From CAYVMD01 sp964452465 (GTDB lineage Bacteria > Armatimonadota > JACIXR01), in the NCBI GenBank assembly GCA_964452465.1, contig CAYVMD010000005.1:1-64000 (forward strand): DNA of 64,000 bases, in the 5' to 3' direction. Shown piece by piece: positions 50,755 to 59,397 of this stretch. Positions within the stretch are counted from its first letter, which is position 1. Every line of letters starts with the position of its first letter. Below the pieces are notes generated by a model. The model worked only from the letters and a program-made list of their open reading frames with translations. It did not search any database and was not told where the DNA came from. The position numbers were made by a program, and so were the translations under genes.

Positions 50755-50782
50755 TTGACATCAAAAGAAGTTTCTATAATAT
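50755..50782 (+). promoter_or_regulatory. Promoter upstream of the prepilin gene
   Basis: TTGACA (50755-50760) with TATAAT at 50775-50780 (14-base spacer) or TAATAT at 50777-50782 (16-base spacer). It opens a leader of about 115 bases before the prepilin start. Confidence 0.6.
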
Positions 50783-50805
50783 TTGAATAAAATGATTTAT
50801 AAAGG

Positions 50806-50881
50806 AGGTGATGGAGTAAGGCTAAATTAGTGGAAGGGGTGTCCCTGACCCTTCCAGGAAGCCTGAGTCTCAGGGGCGAAA
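50806..50881 (+). promoter_or_regulatory. Structured 5' leader of the prepilin message
   Basis: Contains AAAGGAGGTGATGG, complementary to the 16S 3' end over 13 of 14 bases, far upstream of the gene and followed by no long frame except an overlapping shadow. Next are two hairpins: GGAAGGG/CCCTTCC (7 bp, 10-base loop) and CCTGAG/CTCAGG (6 bp, 1-base centre), then an A8 run and the true ribosome site. No known riboswitch consensus was matched. Confidence 0.5.
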
Positions 50882-50905
50882 AAAAATATGAAAGGAGGAG
50901 GAGTC

Positions 50906-51643
50906 GTGAAGAAGAAAGGGTTTACATTGATCGAATTGTTGGTGGTCATAGCTATCATCGCCATCCTCGCTGCGATACTCTTCCCGGTATTCAGCCGAGC
51001 AAGGGAACAGGCTAAGAAGGGGGTGTGCATGTCCAACTTGAAGCAAGTGGCAATGGGGCTGATGATGTATGTGCAGGATTGGGACGAGAAATTCCCATTT
51101 GGTGACCCCCAGTCGAATGGCAACTTTACATATGAATATCCCCAAGATGCCTGTTGCTTCAGTTGGAGTGCTCACCCTAGATGGAGCGCCTCCGCTCGCT
51201 TGATGCCTTATGTGAAGAACGCAGGGGTTTGGCATTGCCCGAGTGCTCCCGAAACGGGGCAGCGGGCAGGATGGCCCGAGAGGTGGGCAGGCGCCTTTAC
51301 CGTTAACTATGTTTACAGGCACTGCGCTGCTGCTGCATATGCCACTGGCGTGCAATGGAGCATGTCCAATATAGCTCGTCCCGCCCAGACCATAATCATG
51401 TATGAACGGGGCGACAATCATGATACTAAAGCCTGCATGTGTGGCGATCCCAGGTCCCTCGATGCATCCTACATGATGATTTTCTGCGATGGTCATGTAA
51501 GGTATGTGAAAGCAGGCACCCTTCGTTGGGTTAGGTTCGGGTATCAATATTGGGGTTTTCCCGCCTACGATCCCAACTGGGTTCCCTATGACCCGCCTCG
51601 CGGGTGGGGCGCCGATCCTTCTCAGGGCTGGGATATAGATTAA
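50906..51643 (+). CDS. Prepilin-like protein with H-X9-DG domain (DUF1559-type)
   Basis: 245 residues from a GTG at 50906, since AAAGGAGGAGG lies directly upstream. Type III/IV pilin leader KKKG|FTLIELLVVIAIIAILA with Glu5, cut by prepilin peptidase after Gly, then FPVFSRAREQA and CMSNLKQVAMGLMMYVQDWDEKFPF. The C-terminal part contains YMMIFCDGHVRYV, the Asp-Gly-His-type ending of the H-X9-DG family. These proteins are abundant in Armatimonadota and Planctomycetes and are thought to form secretion-type pseudopili. Followed by a strong hairpin and the giant glycosidase, so a link to its export is possible but not shown. Confidence 0.88.
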   Translation: MKKKGFTLIELLVVIAIIAILAAILFPVFSRAREQAKKGVCMSNLKQVAMGLMMYVQDWDEKFPFGDPQSNGNFTYEYPQDACCFSWSAHPRWSASARLMPYVKNAGVWHCPSAPETGQRAGWPERWAGAFTVNYVYRHCAAAAYATGVQWSMSNIARPAQTIIMYERGDNHDTKACMCGDPRSLDASYMMIFCDGHVRYVKAGTLRWVRFGYQYWGFPAYDPNWVPYDPPRGWGADPSQGWDID

Positions 51644-51665
51644 GTCCCCATTATTTGGGAGATAA

Positions 51666-51704
51666 AGGAGGGAAGCTTTTCCGCCGAAGAAGAGCTTCCC
51701 TCCT
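51666..51704 (+). terminator. 12-bp hairpin between prepilin and glycosidase genes
   Basis: AGGAGGGAAGCT (51666-51677) and AGCTTCCCTCCT (51693-51704), a perfect stem with a 15-base loop. No T tract follows, so it may be a weak terminator or a processing/stability stem. The stem sequence also resembles a ribosome site (AGGAGG), which it would hide. Confidence 0.5.
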
Positions 51705-51728
51705 CCATATAGAAAGGAGGGTGTGGAG

Positions 51729-54700
51729 ATGAAATGTCTCTGGCTATGCGTATTGTTAGCGATTTGCTTTCTTTCTTCCTTCGCTTTGGATAGACCCTGG
51801 ATATCAGATGTTTTCTTCTATTGGTACACCTGGGATTACGAGAAGGAACTCGGCGGGTGGATCGGTGGCGTTTATAATACCCCTCTTTTGGGTTATTACG
51901 ATTCCCGCACTTATAGGGATAACAAGCGCTCCCTCTGGCAAGCGAGCGAGTGGGGGATAACCCATCACTTCATAGATTATTGGAGCCCCGATTGGCTCGG
52001 CGAGGGAGGGGTGATGCGGGAGAAGGTCGTCTTCAAGGCAGCGGAGGACCTTCGCAGGGAGGGCTACGATATCTGGATGAGCTATTACCAGGATGGCTGG
52101 AACTTCGACACGAAGACCTTCTCCAATAACATCTCCCAGAAGCGAGATACCTATCTATGGCTTCAACTCTTTTCCTCTTCCCCCGTTCTCACTCGCCTTC
52201 AGGGCAAACCCTTCAAACTCATCTACTCCCGCAATGGCGTTCCTCAAACCACCATAGACCACCAAGGCTTTCGTCATTACCTTCGCTCTATCTATCAGGA
52301 TATCGATAACCTAAATAGGGATTGGGGCACGAACTTCTCTTCCTTCGATGATATAAATATGGATTTTTACGCCAAGGGGAAGCAAAGGGCTTTCTCCATA
52401 AAATACCAATTCAAGATATGGGAAGAGGAATGGAAGAGGTTGGAGGATTTGGCGCAGAAGGAATTCGGGCTTCCTGGGATGAAGGTTTCCTTCGATGTAG
52501 GTTATCAACCCTTCATGGGCTTTGGCTACTCCAACTTCGCCAAAATCCTGGGAGGTCCTCATTCTTACGGGGGGATCTTCGGGCAACCCCACGAGCAGGA
52601 TGTGGAGCGTTTCATCCAAGCGGTGGTTGCCAAGAAGTATGACACTGTGTTTTTGGATCACTTCAAAAACTTCTACCACGATTGGGAGATCAGGATCCCT
52701 GGCACCGCCTATCCTCCGGAGCCCCTCCACTTTGATAGATTTTGGGTAGGCGCCCTCCTCCGCTATTCCGAAGCCCTCCTACATCTTTCTTGGAACGAGT
52801 GGTGGGAGGGCTCCAATTTGGAGCCATGTTGGGAGTATGGCAAGAAGTTCTGCGAGAAGAACCTCTTCTGGGCTACCTTGATGTGGGAGTTATTCCCGCG
52901 CTTGAGGGATTTCGGGAAAGACGCTAAGGTAGCCCTCCTTCTCAATGAATGGTCGTTCCTCTCGGGGGAGGGAAATCCTGAGGAGCTCTATCAAACCATC
53001 CAGACCCTTCGACGCTTGAATCTGCCCTTCGACCTCGTCCCGGATGACCTGATAAGCGAGGAATACCTCTCTCGCTTCGATGTGGTGATCGCTCCCTCCT
53101 GTGGGACAGGGTTTGGCTACAATCAGAATAACGAAAAGGTAGAGGAGATCCTCCTCGATTGGGTGAAGGGAGATAAAAACAGGAGGCTCATTCTTTCCTC
53201 TGCTCCTCAGGTTTGGAAGGTTTTAGGGATAACAAGCGAAGAGGGGAAGGCTCAGCTTCCCACTGGCAAGGACATGAATTTCTTCCTGGATGTGGGAGAG
53301 AAAGGTGACGAAACCTTCGTCACCGAGGGGGCATCCTCCCGGGAGGATTGGGGAGCTCTGCCCGAGGGAGCTTTCGGAAGGGCAAGCGGAAGGCTAACGG
53401 TTCGTTGGCTTCCCGGGACGGGCAGAAAGACCACCTTTCTCCTTCCCCTCTCCCCGAAGAGGGACCTCGTCCTGCGCTTCCGCGCTAATGCCCTGTGGGA
53501 GAACAAAATCTCGGTATTTCTGGATGAGGAGGAGGTAGGAGAGATTCACATAACCTCGGGGTGGCAAAATTACGAACTTCGGATACCAGGGGAAAAGGTG
53601 AGGGATTACCTGGGAAACCTTACCTTCCTCTTTGAGAAGGCAAATGTACCCGCTGAGTTAGAACCCCAACGTTTTCCTTCCGAGTTCCGCGTTTGCAACA
53701 TCGCCATGGATTGGCTCCAGATCTCCACTCCCAATTTCCCCCTCGCCCATCCCAAAGACATTTACTTCCTACCCGAGGAAAAGGTTTCCTTCAGCAAGGA
53801 TTTCCTTCCCCTCACACTATCCCAGCCCTATCGCAAGGTATTCCCCATCCACCTACCTCCAAATTCCCGTGTGTTTTCCCGCTACCAGACCTCGGGGTAT
53901 CCTCGCGATGCGGTCATCCCCTACGGCGGACATATACTTTACATCAATGGCTCCTTGAGCGATATAAGGGATGATAGGTATTGGCAGGCTCTATTGAAAT
54001 GGGCGGGCTATCCTCCTCCAAGATATGTAGAAGGAGGGGAGAATGTGATAGGGGATCTCCATTGGGTGGGCAATACAGCCATTGCCCTTGCTTACAACTA
54101 CGATATATCCAAGAAAGCCCCCCTTGCCATCCACATTCCTGCGCCCAATCTGCCAGTGGCAGAGGTCCTTTCGCTGAATAGCGATGGAGAGATGTTCAAA
54201 CCTTTGACCTTCTCTCGCAAGGCTAAAGAGGTTTTGCTGAAGGACAAGATCCATTACTTCGGCTCCTATGCTGTCGTCTTCTCTCCCATAAAGCCCTCCT
54301 TCCCTCCCTTGAGGGTGGAGAAGGGCGGAAAGGTTTCCCTATCCATCTCCTTGGAGAACCTGACCGAGGAGGAACAGGTGGGCACGATTCGCCTCCGCGC
54401 CCGTTTCCCTACCCTTTCCTCCCAGGAGGTCTCGTTTAGGGTGCCCAGCAAGGGAAGCGTTATTGTAAGGATGCCCATAAGTGCCAAGGAGAGCATAGAT
54501 TGGGGGAATAAGACGGTGGTGTTCGAGATAGAGGGGAAATGGGGGAAGGCGATATTCCTTCGCAGATTAGTGGTGGAGGATGAACCGCTCCTTTTGGTCA
54601 AGACGAAGGTTGTGGATTACCATAATCCCAAACTCCTCATACACAATGAGCCCAACCCCTTCATCCAACGAGCAACAGCTAAGAGAGTGAAGGTGGAATC

Positions 54701-56762
54701 CAACGGGCGAACCGTTAGCGTAGGGAATATAGAGGCGGGGAAAACGGTGGAGGTGGCTTTGGAATTGCCCCCCTATTCCCAAGAGGGGATATCCCTTGTG
54801 CCCCAGGAAATAACTTTAAGATACGCAACCTCCGGGAAGGTATACGAGAAAAAGGAGACCATATTCTTGGCACTTTATCCCCCCTCGTTGCCGATTCTGG
54901 AGGGGGCAATCCAAGGCGTCATACTCTTCAATCCCCTCCCTTCTCCCCTCGATGACTACATCGTTTCCCTCCCCTGGAAGGGAGACAATTTCTGCGTTAA
55001 AAACGAGAATGGATTGCTCGTTCCCTCCCAAGTTTGGGAGGGCAAGATATATTTCCCCGCCACCGTTCCTCCCAAGGGATATGCCCTTTACTATATCTGC
55101 GAGGGGAAATCCTCCGTCCCCTCAGATCTAAAGATCGAGAGGAAGGAAGGGATAGTGAAGATAGAGAACTCTCGCTTCGTCCTCGCCTTTGACGAAAACA
55201 AGGGCGGAGCGTTGGTTTCCCTCCTCTCCAAAGTTACCCAGAGGGATTACGCCGGTGGTCTCTTCGGTGCTTCCTACGGGACATTCGGGGAATTCGATCC
55301 CCAAAACCCCGCCATCACCGCGGATAAATTCATCAAGGACGAGATAACCCACCAAGCGGAAGGGAAAGCCAAGATCGAAGTCCTGGCTCGGGGACCGGTT
55401 GTGGCTTCCCTCCTTATCTCCTATGAGGATGCCAATATCAAGGCAAAGCAACGCATAGAGGCATTCTCTCATAAGGACTTCTTCCGCATCCTGGCGGAAG
55501 CAGAACCCAAGAAATCGTTGAGAGATAAGGAATTGATACCCCTGGAGGCGAGGTTCCGCTGTCATTCCCTGAACAAGATCTTCCCCAATTTCGTAGGTAT
55601 AAATACTCAGGAATCCTCTCCCCACTTTGGTTGGCGGCAGGGACCTTATGTTCCCCCTTACATCACCATAATGGAACCCTATGAGTTTAGGGAGAGCATC
55701 TCCTTCATACTGCAAGGGAGGAAGGGAGTAAACGATGTTCGCTATGGCTTCTTTCCCCCTCAAAGGGGCAAGAACGGTCCCCGCACCTATGCCCATGTGG
55801 AGTTCATCTCCTCTCCTCCTCGACCCTCTAATATAGATGCCTTGATCAAATTGCATCCAGGCTACCAGATAGTGGCTAAGGAGTGTTTCAACGCTCTCCA
55901 GCAGGAACCCTTAGTTATAATGCCCAAACCCAAGGGAGAAGTTAGAAAGACGGAGAGGGGGAAAGGAGAAAAGTTTCCCTGGTTAGATACTTATAGGAGA
56001 GAACGCATACCATTGCGGGTTATCGCTAAGGAGGATATAGAGGATGAGGTGGTTTGTTTTTCGCTCCCGATTTCCAAGGAGATAGTGGAGAATTCCCTCC
56101 GCTTTGTGGAATACGATGAGGAGGGAAATCTAATGGGGGATAAGGTATTCCTTCACGACACTACTACCTCCGAATTCCGCTTACTCCTGGATGGCAAAAC
56201 CCCCAAGGGTGCTCAAAGGTTTCTTTTCCTCTACTACGCCCCTGGGAAAGGTGCTCTACCTCCATCCTTCCCTTTCACCCTGCAGGGGGATCGTCTTCTC
56301 AACCCCTCCCTGGAGCGAGAGGGGATGTGGTGGGAGTTCTCGAACGCCTCCTGGACTTCCTCGGACGCTCACACTGGGAAGGGATGTGCTCTATTGGATC
56401 TGAGGGAAGGAAAAGGCTTTTCCCTTATAACCAATCGCACCTTGCGTCTTAGACCAAACGGCAGGTATAAAGTTTCCTTCTACGCCAAGGTGCTGGAAGG
56501 AGAAGGCTATGTGAGGACGAATTTCTACGAGGAAGGCTATGATTTCCTGCAGGTGGGCATCCCCCTTATAAACGATGGAGAATGGCATAGGTACGAGGTG
56601 GAACTTACAACCGGCGATTTCCCCCCTTCCGTTCAGCCTTATTTCCGCCTCTGGGCGATAGAGAAACCCCAGGTTGTGCTGATAGACGATGTAGAGGTTA
56701 CCCCTTTACAAGGGGGAGGGAAAGTAACTATAATTAAGGAAAAAGAGGAGATGTTAGAATGA
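51729..56762 (+). CDS. Giant secreted glycosidase with GH99/WbsX-like barrel and several beta domains
   Basis: 1677 residues from the ATG at 51729 (AAGGAGGG nine bases upstream; GTG at 51723 is possible). Signal peptide about 1-20 (LWLCVLLAICFLSSFA). TIM barrel about 22-400 with GITHHFIDYWSPDW, GYDIWMSYYQDGWNF, VFLDHFKNFYHDW and HLSWNEWWEGSNLEP, which resembles the GH99-like/WbsX motif WNEW-x-EG-x-x-x-EP. Then a GATase-like segment (about 400-500), CBM-like jelly rolls (about 510-670), several Ig-like parts, a region like the C-terminal beta domain of GH38 mannosidases (about 1130-1390, ENSRFVLAFDENKGGALVSLL) and a last CBM (about 1520-1660). No catalytic assignment is certain. Probably extracellular glycan breakdown. 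Confidence 0.75.
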   Translation: MKCLWLCVLLAICFLSSFALDRPWISDVFFYWYTWDYEKELGGWIGGVYNTPLLGYYDSRTYRDNKRSLWQASEWGITHHFIDYWSPDWLGEGGVMREKVVFKAAEDLRREGYDIWMSYYQDGWNFDTKTFSNNISQKRDTYLWLQLFSSSPVLTRLQGKPFKLIYSRNGVPQTTIDHQGFRHYLRSIYQDIDNLNRDWGTNFSSFDDINMDFYAKGKQRAFSIKYQFKIWEEEWKRLEDLAQKEFGLPGMKVSFDVGYQPFMGFGYSNFAKILGGPHSYGGIFGQPHEQDVERFIQAVVAKKYDTVFLDHFKNFYHDWEIRIPGTAYPPEPLHFDRFWVGALLRYSEALLHLSWNEWWEGSNLEPCWEYGKKFCEKNLFWATLMWELFPRLRDFGKDAKVALLLNEWSFLSGEGNPEELYQTIQTLRRLNLPFDLVPDDLISEEYLSRFDVVIAPSCGTGFGYNQNNEKVEEILLDWVKGDKNRRLILSSAPQVWKVLGITSEEGKAQLPTGKDMNFFLDVGEKGDETFVTEGASSREDWGALPEGAFGRASGRLTVRWLPGTGRKTTFLLPLSPKRDLVLRFRANALWENKISVFLDEEEVGEIHITSGWQNYELRIPGEKVRDYLGNLTFLFEKANVPAELEPQRFPSEFRVCNIAMDWLQISTPNFPLAHPKDIYFLPEEKVSFSKDFLPLTLSQPYRKVFPIHLPPNSRVFSRYQTSGYPRDAVIPYGGHILYINGSLSDIRDDRYWQALLKWAGYPPPRYVEGGENVIGDLHWVGNTAIALAYNYDISKKAPLAIHIPAPNLPVAEVLSLNSDGEMFKPLTFSRKAKEVLLKDKIHYFGSYAVVFSPIKPSFPPLRVEKGGKVSLSISLENLTEEEQVGTIRLRARFPTLSSQEVSFRVPSKGSVIVRMPISAKESIDWGNKTVVFEIEGKWGKAIFLRRLVVEDEPLLLVKTKVVDYHNPKLLIHNEPNPFIQRATAKRVKVESNGRTVSVGNIEAGKTVEVALELPPYSQEGISLVPQEITLRYATSGKVYEKKETIFLALYPPSLPILEGAIQGVILFNPLPSPLDDYIVSLPWKGDNFCVKNENGLLVPSQVWEGKIYFPATVPPKGYALYYICEGKSSVPSDLKIERKEGIVKIENSRFVLAFDENKGGALVSLLSKVTQRDYAGGLFGASYGTFGEFDPQNPAITADKFIKDEITHQAEGKAKIEVLARGPVVASLLISYEDANIKAKQRIEAFSHKDFFRILAEAEPKKSLRDKELIPLEARFRCHSLNKIFPNFVGINTQESSPHFGWRQGPYVPPYITIMEPYEFRESISFILQGRKGVNDVRYGFFPPQRGKNGPRTYAHVEFISSPPRPSNIDALIKLHPGYQIVAKECFNALQQEPLVIMPKPKGEVRKTERGKGEKFPWLDTYRRERIPLRVIAKEDIEDEVVCFSLPISKEIVENSLRFVEYDEEGNLMGDKVFLHDTTTSEFRLLLDGKTPKGAQRFLFLYYAPGKGALPPSFPFTLQGDRLLNPSLEREGMWWEFSNASWTSSDAHTGKGCALLDLREGKGFSLITNRTLRLRPNGRYKVSFYAKVLEGEGYVRTNFYEEGYDFLQVGIPLINDGEWHRYEVELTTGDFPPSVQPYFRLWAIEKPQVVLIDDVEVTPLQGGGKVTIIKEKEEMLE

Positions 56763-57469
56763 AGACAAGGGTTGCTTTAGGTCTAATTTTCCTATCTTTC
56801 ATCGCTCTGGGGGTTCCCAAACAAGGAGAGGTTCATAAATACAAGATAGGGGTAAAGATCTCCTCCCAGGATAAAAGCGGGAACTCCTTCCAACAGGTTA
56901 TGGAATTCGTCACCACCCAAAAGGTGCAACGCGTTGAGAAAGACGGTTCCTATATAATAAGCCTAACCATCCAACAAACTAAGCCTCCTCCCGCGCAGAA
57001 GTCTTCTTCTACCTACAACCTCAAGGTGGACAAGTCCGGTAATGTTTCCCTACTTGACCAAGGGAAACAGCTTCCCCTCCCTCCTCAATACCTTGGTTTT
57101 CTATTCCGAGAAGTGAGTTTCCCCCCCAACTTCAAGAAGGGCTCCATCTGGAAGTTAACGCCACCGGGGAGCACAGCTCCCTTCCTTACATTCAAGCACA
57201 TGGGCGATTCATCCATTAAAGGGGTCAAGTGCTTCCGGGTATCCCTCTCCTCCCCCAAAACCACTAATAAGACATCCTCCCCACAGGGAGAGGTAACAAC
57301 GACGCTTCAGATGGGTGGAGACCTTATCTTTTCCTACAAGGACGAGATGTTGATGAAGGGAAACCTCTCCGTGGCGATGTCTTCCAAGGGATATTTGATA
57401 GGGACCCAGAATGAGAAGATCCCCATGGAAGGGAAGACATCCATTTCCGTTTCCATTGACAGGCTTTAA
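56759..57469 (+). CDS. Secreted protein of unknown function (DUF6263-like)
   Basis: 236 residues, signal peptide at about 1-19 (RVALGLIFLSFIALG). Beta-rich body with HKYKIGVKISSQDKSG, a repeated V-E-K-D-G-S-Y pattern and KGSIWKLTPPG. Overlaps the glycosidase gene by 4 bases, so it is co-translated. Shares layout and motifs (YKYKQGE/HKYKIGV, EDGS, GNV/GNVS, GDKWE/GSIWK) with the next gene: paralogues. Resembles the DUF6263 group; role unknown. Confidence 0.65.
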   Translation: MKTRVALGLIFLSFIALGVPKQGEVHKYKIGVKISSQDKSGNSFQQVMEFVTTQKVQRVEKDGSYIISLTIQQTKPPPAQKSSSTYNLKVDKSGNVSLLDQGKQLPLPPQYLGFLFREVSFPPNFKKGSIWKLTPPGSTAPFLTFKHMGDSSIKGVKCFRVSLSSPKTTNKTSSPQGEVTTTLQMGGDLIFSYKDEMLMKGNLSVAMSSKGYLIGTQNEKIPMEGKTSISVSIDRL

Positions 57470-57487
57470 ATAATCCTTGATTATTTA
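57467..57487 (+). repeat. AT-rich inverted repeat over a stop codon
   Basis: TAAATAATC-CTT-GATTATTTA, 9-bp perfect stem that includes the stop codon of the upstream gene. Too AT-rich and without T tract for a strong terminator; may reduce read-through or stabilise the upstream message. Confidence 0.4.
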
Positions 57488-57518
57488 GTGTGAAAATACC
57501 GTAAAGGAGGTTTAAGCA

Positions 57519-58451
57519 ATGCAGAGAAGGATAAGTTTAGTGGTTGTAGTGGTGTTAGTAGTAGGGGTCATTATGAGTTTTGCCCAGGAGAAGGTTAACT
57601 TCGTATATAAGTATAAGCAGGGGGAAACCCTCTACATGCTGTGTTCCTTCAAGGGGCAAATGGAACTCCAGATACCGGGCATGGAAGCACAGGGCATTCC
57701 TCCCTCCTTCCCGCTGGATTTTCTCCTCTTGGTGTCCGCTAAGACCCTGAAGACCTACGAGGATGGTTCCGCAGATATAGAATACAGGGTGGAAGACGGG
57801 CAAATCACCATGATGGGGCAAACGGCTCCCCTCCCTCCTGAAGCCTCTCAGCAAGCGGTTCGCCTTCGCATAGGACCCAAGGGCAATGTCCTCAAGATAA
57901 TCACTATGCCCTCAACCACACAGGGCTTCGTAGGAGTGGACCCCCAATCCATACTTCAGGGAATGACCCAGGTGACGGTTTATCCCGAGCAGGCAGTAGC
58001 GGTAGGGGATAAATGGGAGCAGAAAGGCGAATTCAACCTCCCTCCCCTGGGCAAACTGTCCCTGGTCGTTCAGGGAACATTTGCGGGCATGGAAACCGTG
58101 GATAAGAAGACTTATCCCAAACTCGTCTTCACTATCCCCCCTACCCCCATTAATTTCCAAATACCCATGGGGGCATTTGCGGGAGGGGTAGGAGGTCAAG
58201 CGGAGTCCACGGTCCTCACCCTTCAGGGCGAGATGGAAGCTAAAACCACCCAATTTTTCGATACCCAAATCGGCAAGCCCTTCCAGGACAATGGAACCCT
58301 TAAGATGAAGATGGACATCACCGTCCCTCCCCAGTTGGCACAACAAGGGGGACCCTCCCAGATTTCCATGAGCATGAACCTCCAATATATCATAAAGTAC
58401 TCCCTCAACAAGAAGCTTCCCCTTAAGCACCCGGAACAGCCGAAGCAATAA
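57519..58451 (+). CDS. Secreted protein of unknown function, paralogue of the preceding gene
   Basis: 310 residues with a signal peptide (about 1-23, SLVVVVVLVVGVIMSFAQ). Beta-rich; FVYKYKQGETLYMLCSFKG, YEDGSADIEYRVEDG, RIGPKGNVLKI and VGDKWEQKGEFNLPPLG. Pro/Gln/Gly-rich C-terminus. An excellent AAAGGAGG precedes the ATG. Same DUF6263-like plan as 56759-57469 but longer. May be periplasmic or cell-surface. Confidence 0.65.
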   Translation: MQRRISLVVVVVLVVGVIMSFAQEKVNFVYKYKQGETLYMLCSFKGQMELQIPGMEAQGIPPSFPLDFLLLVSAKTLKTYEDGSADIEYRVEDGQITMMGQTAPLPPEASQQAVRLRIGPKGNVLKIITMPSTTQGFVGVDPQSILQGMTQVTVYPEQAVAVGDKWEQKGEFNLPPLGKLSLVVQGTFAGMETVDKKTYPKLVFTIPPTPINFQIPMGAFAGGVGGQAESTVLTLQGEMEAKTTQFFDTQIGKPFQDNGTLKMKMDITVPPQLAQQGGPSQISMSMNLQYIIKYSLNKKLPLKHPEQPKQ

Positions 58452-58456
58452 ATGGG

Positions 58457-59218
58457 ATAATAACCTTTACATCCGATTTCGGCTTGGAGGATCCGTTCGT
58501 AGGAACGGTAAAAGGGGTTATTCTTTCCATTAACCCTGCTGTTCATATCGTGGATATAACCCACCTCATACCTCCTCAGGATGTCCTTCAAGGAGCATTG
58601 GTATTAAAAGCTTCCTGCGGGTTCTTCCCTCCGGGCACGATCCATTTAGCAGTTGTGGACCCAGGCGTTGGTTCTTCCCGCCTCCCCATCGCGATAGATT
58701 CCCCTCCTTATATTTTCATCGGTCCCGATAACGGGCTATTCTCGTTAGTCGTGGGCAGGGATTATCGCGCCTTCTTAATAGAGAACCCCTTGTTTATGCT
58801 TCCCCAAATCAGCCGCACCTTTCACGGAAGGGATATCTTCGCCCCCTGCGCAGGTTATCTTTCCCTCGGCGTTCCCCTCTCCTCGATGGGCAGACAGGTG
58901 AAGGAAATAGTGAAAATCGAGCTCCCCTCCCCCATGGTCAAAGGGAAGGAAATCAAGGGTGAGATAATCTCTTTCGATCATTTCGGCAATGCCATAACGA
59001 ACATTCCCGAGGAGTTAATACCCCAGGGGGAAGTGCTGATAACGGTTGGAGAGGAGGTAATAAAGGGGATAAGCCAATCCTACAGCGAAAAGGAAGAAGG
59101 AGAAGTTTTAGCGATAATAGGTAGCCTCGGTTATCTTGAAATAGCGGTTAACCGTGCTTCCGCCCGCCACCTTCTCAACCTTAGAAAGGGGGACACGGTT
59201 ATCCTGCGTCTTGCTTAA
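58457..59218 (+). CDS. SAM hydroxide adenosyltransferase (DUF62), start codon unclear
   Basis: About 253 residues. The family hydrolyses S-adenosylmethionine to adenosine and methionine. Seen: IITFTSDFGLEDPFVGTVKGVI (conserved T-D-F-G-x-x-D-x-Y/F-V-G), IVDITHLIPPQDVLQGALVL, HLAVVDPGVGSSR, FIGPDNGLFS, TFHGRDIFAPCAGYLS, and FDHFGNAITNI. The first ATG/GTG/TTG in frame (TTG 58484) is after the conserved Asp-Phe-Gly. The frame upstream opens only at a TAA near 58423 and offers no standard start, only ATA codons (58457, 58460). An ATG at 58452 lies one base out of frame. Either a rare start or a 1-base deletion. Confidence 0.8.
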   Translation: MITFTSDFGLEDPFVGTVKGVILSINPAVHIVDITHLIPPQDVLQGALVLKASCGFFPPGTIHLAVVDPGVGSSRLPIAIDSPPYIFIGPDNGLFSLVVGRDYRAFLIENPLFMLPQISRTFHGRDIFAPCAGYLSLGVPLSSMGRQVKEIVKIELPSPMVKGKEIKGEIISFDHFGNAITNIPEELIPQGEVLITVGEEVIKGISQSYSEKEEGEVLAIIGSLGYLEIAVNRASARHLLNLRKGDTVILRLA

Positions 59219-59232
59219 GAGCCTCCCCTTTC

Positions 59233-59397
59233 TTAAAGTTTATCTATCAACTCCCCCACCCTATCTAATTTTTCCTTACAATCTTGGAGAATAGCGTCTA
59301 TCTTTTTGTCATCTTCCCCCACAAAGGAGGTATATAAGATAAGACCACCTATTACCCCTCCTAAAAGGAGAGATAAGAGGAGCAGTTTATTTTTCAT
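59233..59397 (-). CDS. Small membrane-anchored protein
   Basis: 54 residues: KNKLLLLSLLLGGVIGGLILYTSFVG (one membrane helix with a Gly-rich face), then a soluble charged helix (DDKKIDAILQDCKEKLDRVGELIDKL). ATG overlaps the stop of the response regulator gene (ATGA), which argues for real translation. Plan resembles YtxH-type small proteins, but no family can be assigned. Confidence 0.62.
   Translation of the reverse strand: MKNKLLLLSLLLGGVIGGLILYTSFVGEDDKKIDAILQDCKEKLDRVGELIDKL

Noticed and set aside
50806..50881. c-di-GMP (GEMM) riboswitch before the prepilin gene
   Set aside because: Such riboswitches often precede pilin genes, but the conserved core (CGCACAGGGCAAACC and its partner) is absent.
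50830..51015. Plus-strand frame of 61 codons after the strong upstream ribosome-site sequence
   Set aside because: Most of it overlaps the prepilin gene in another frame, with a translated ribosome site and a basic, low-quality sequence. It is treated as a shadow, although the leader itself is reported.
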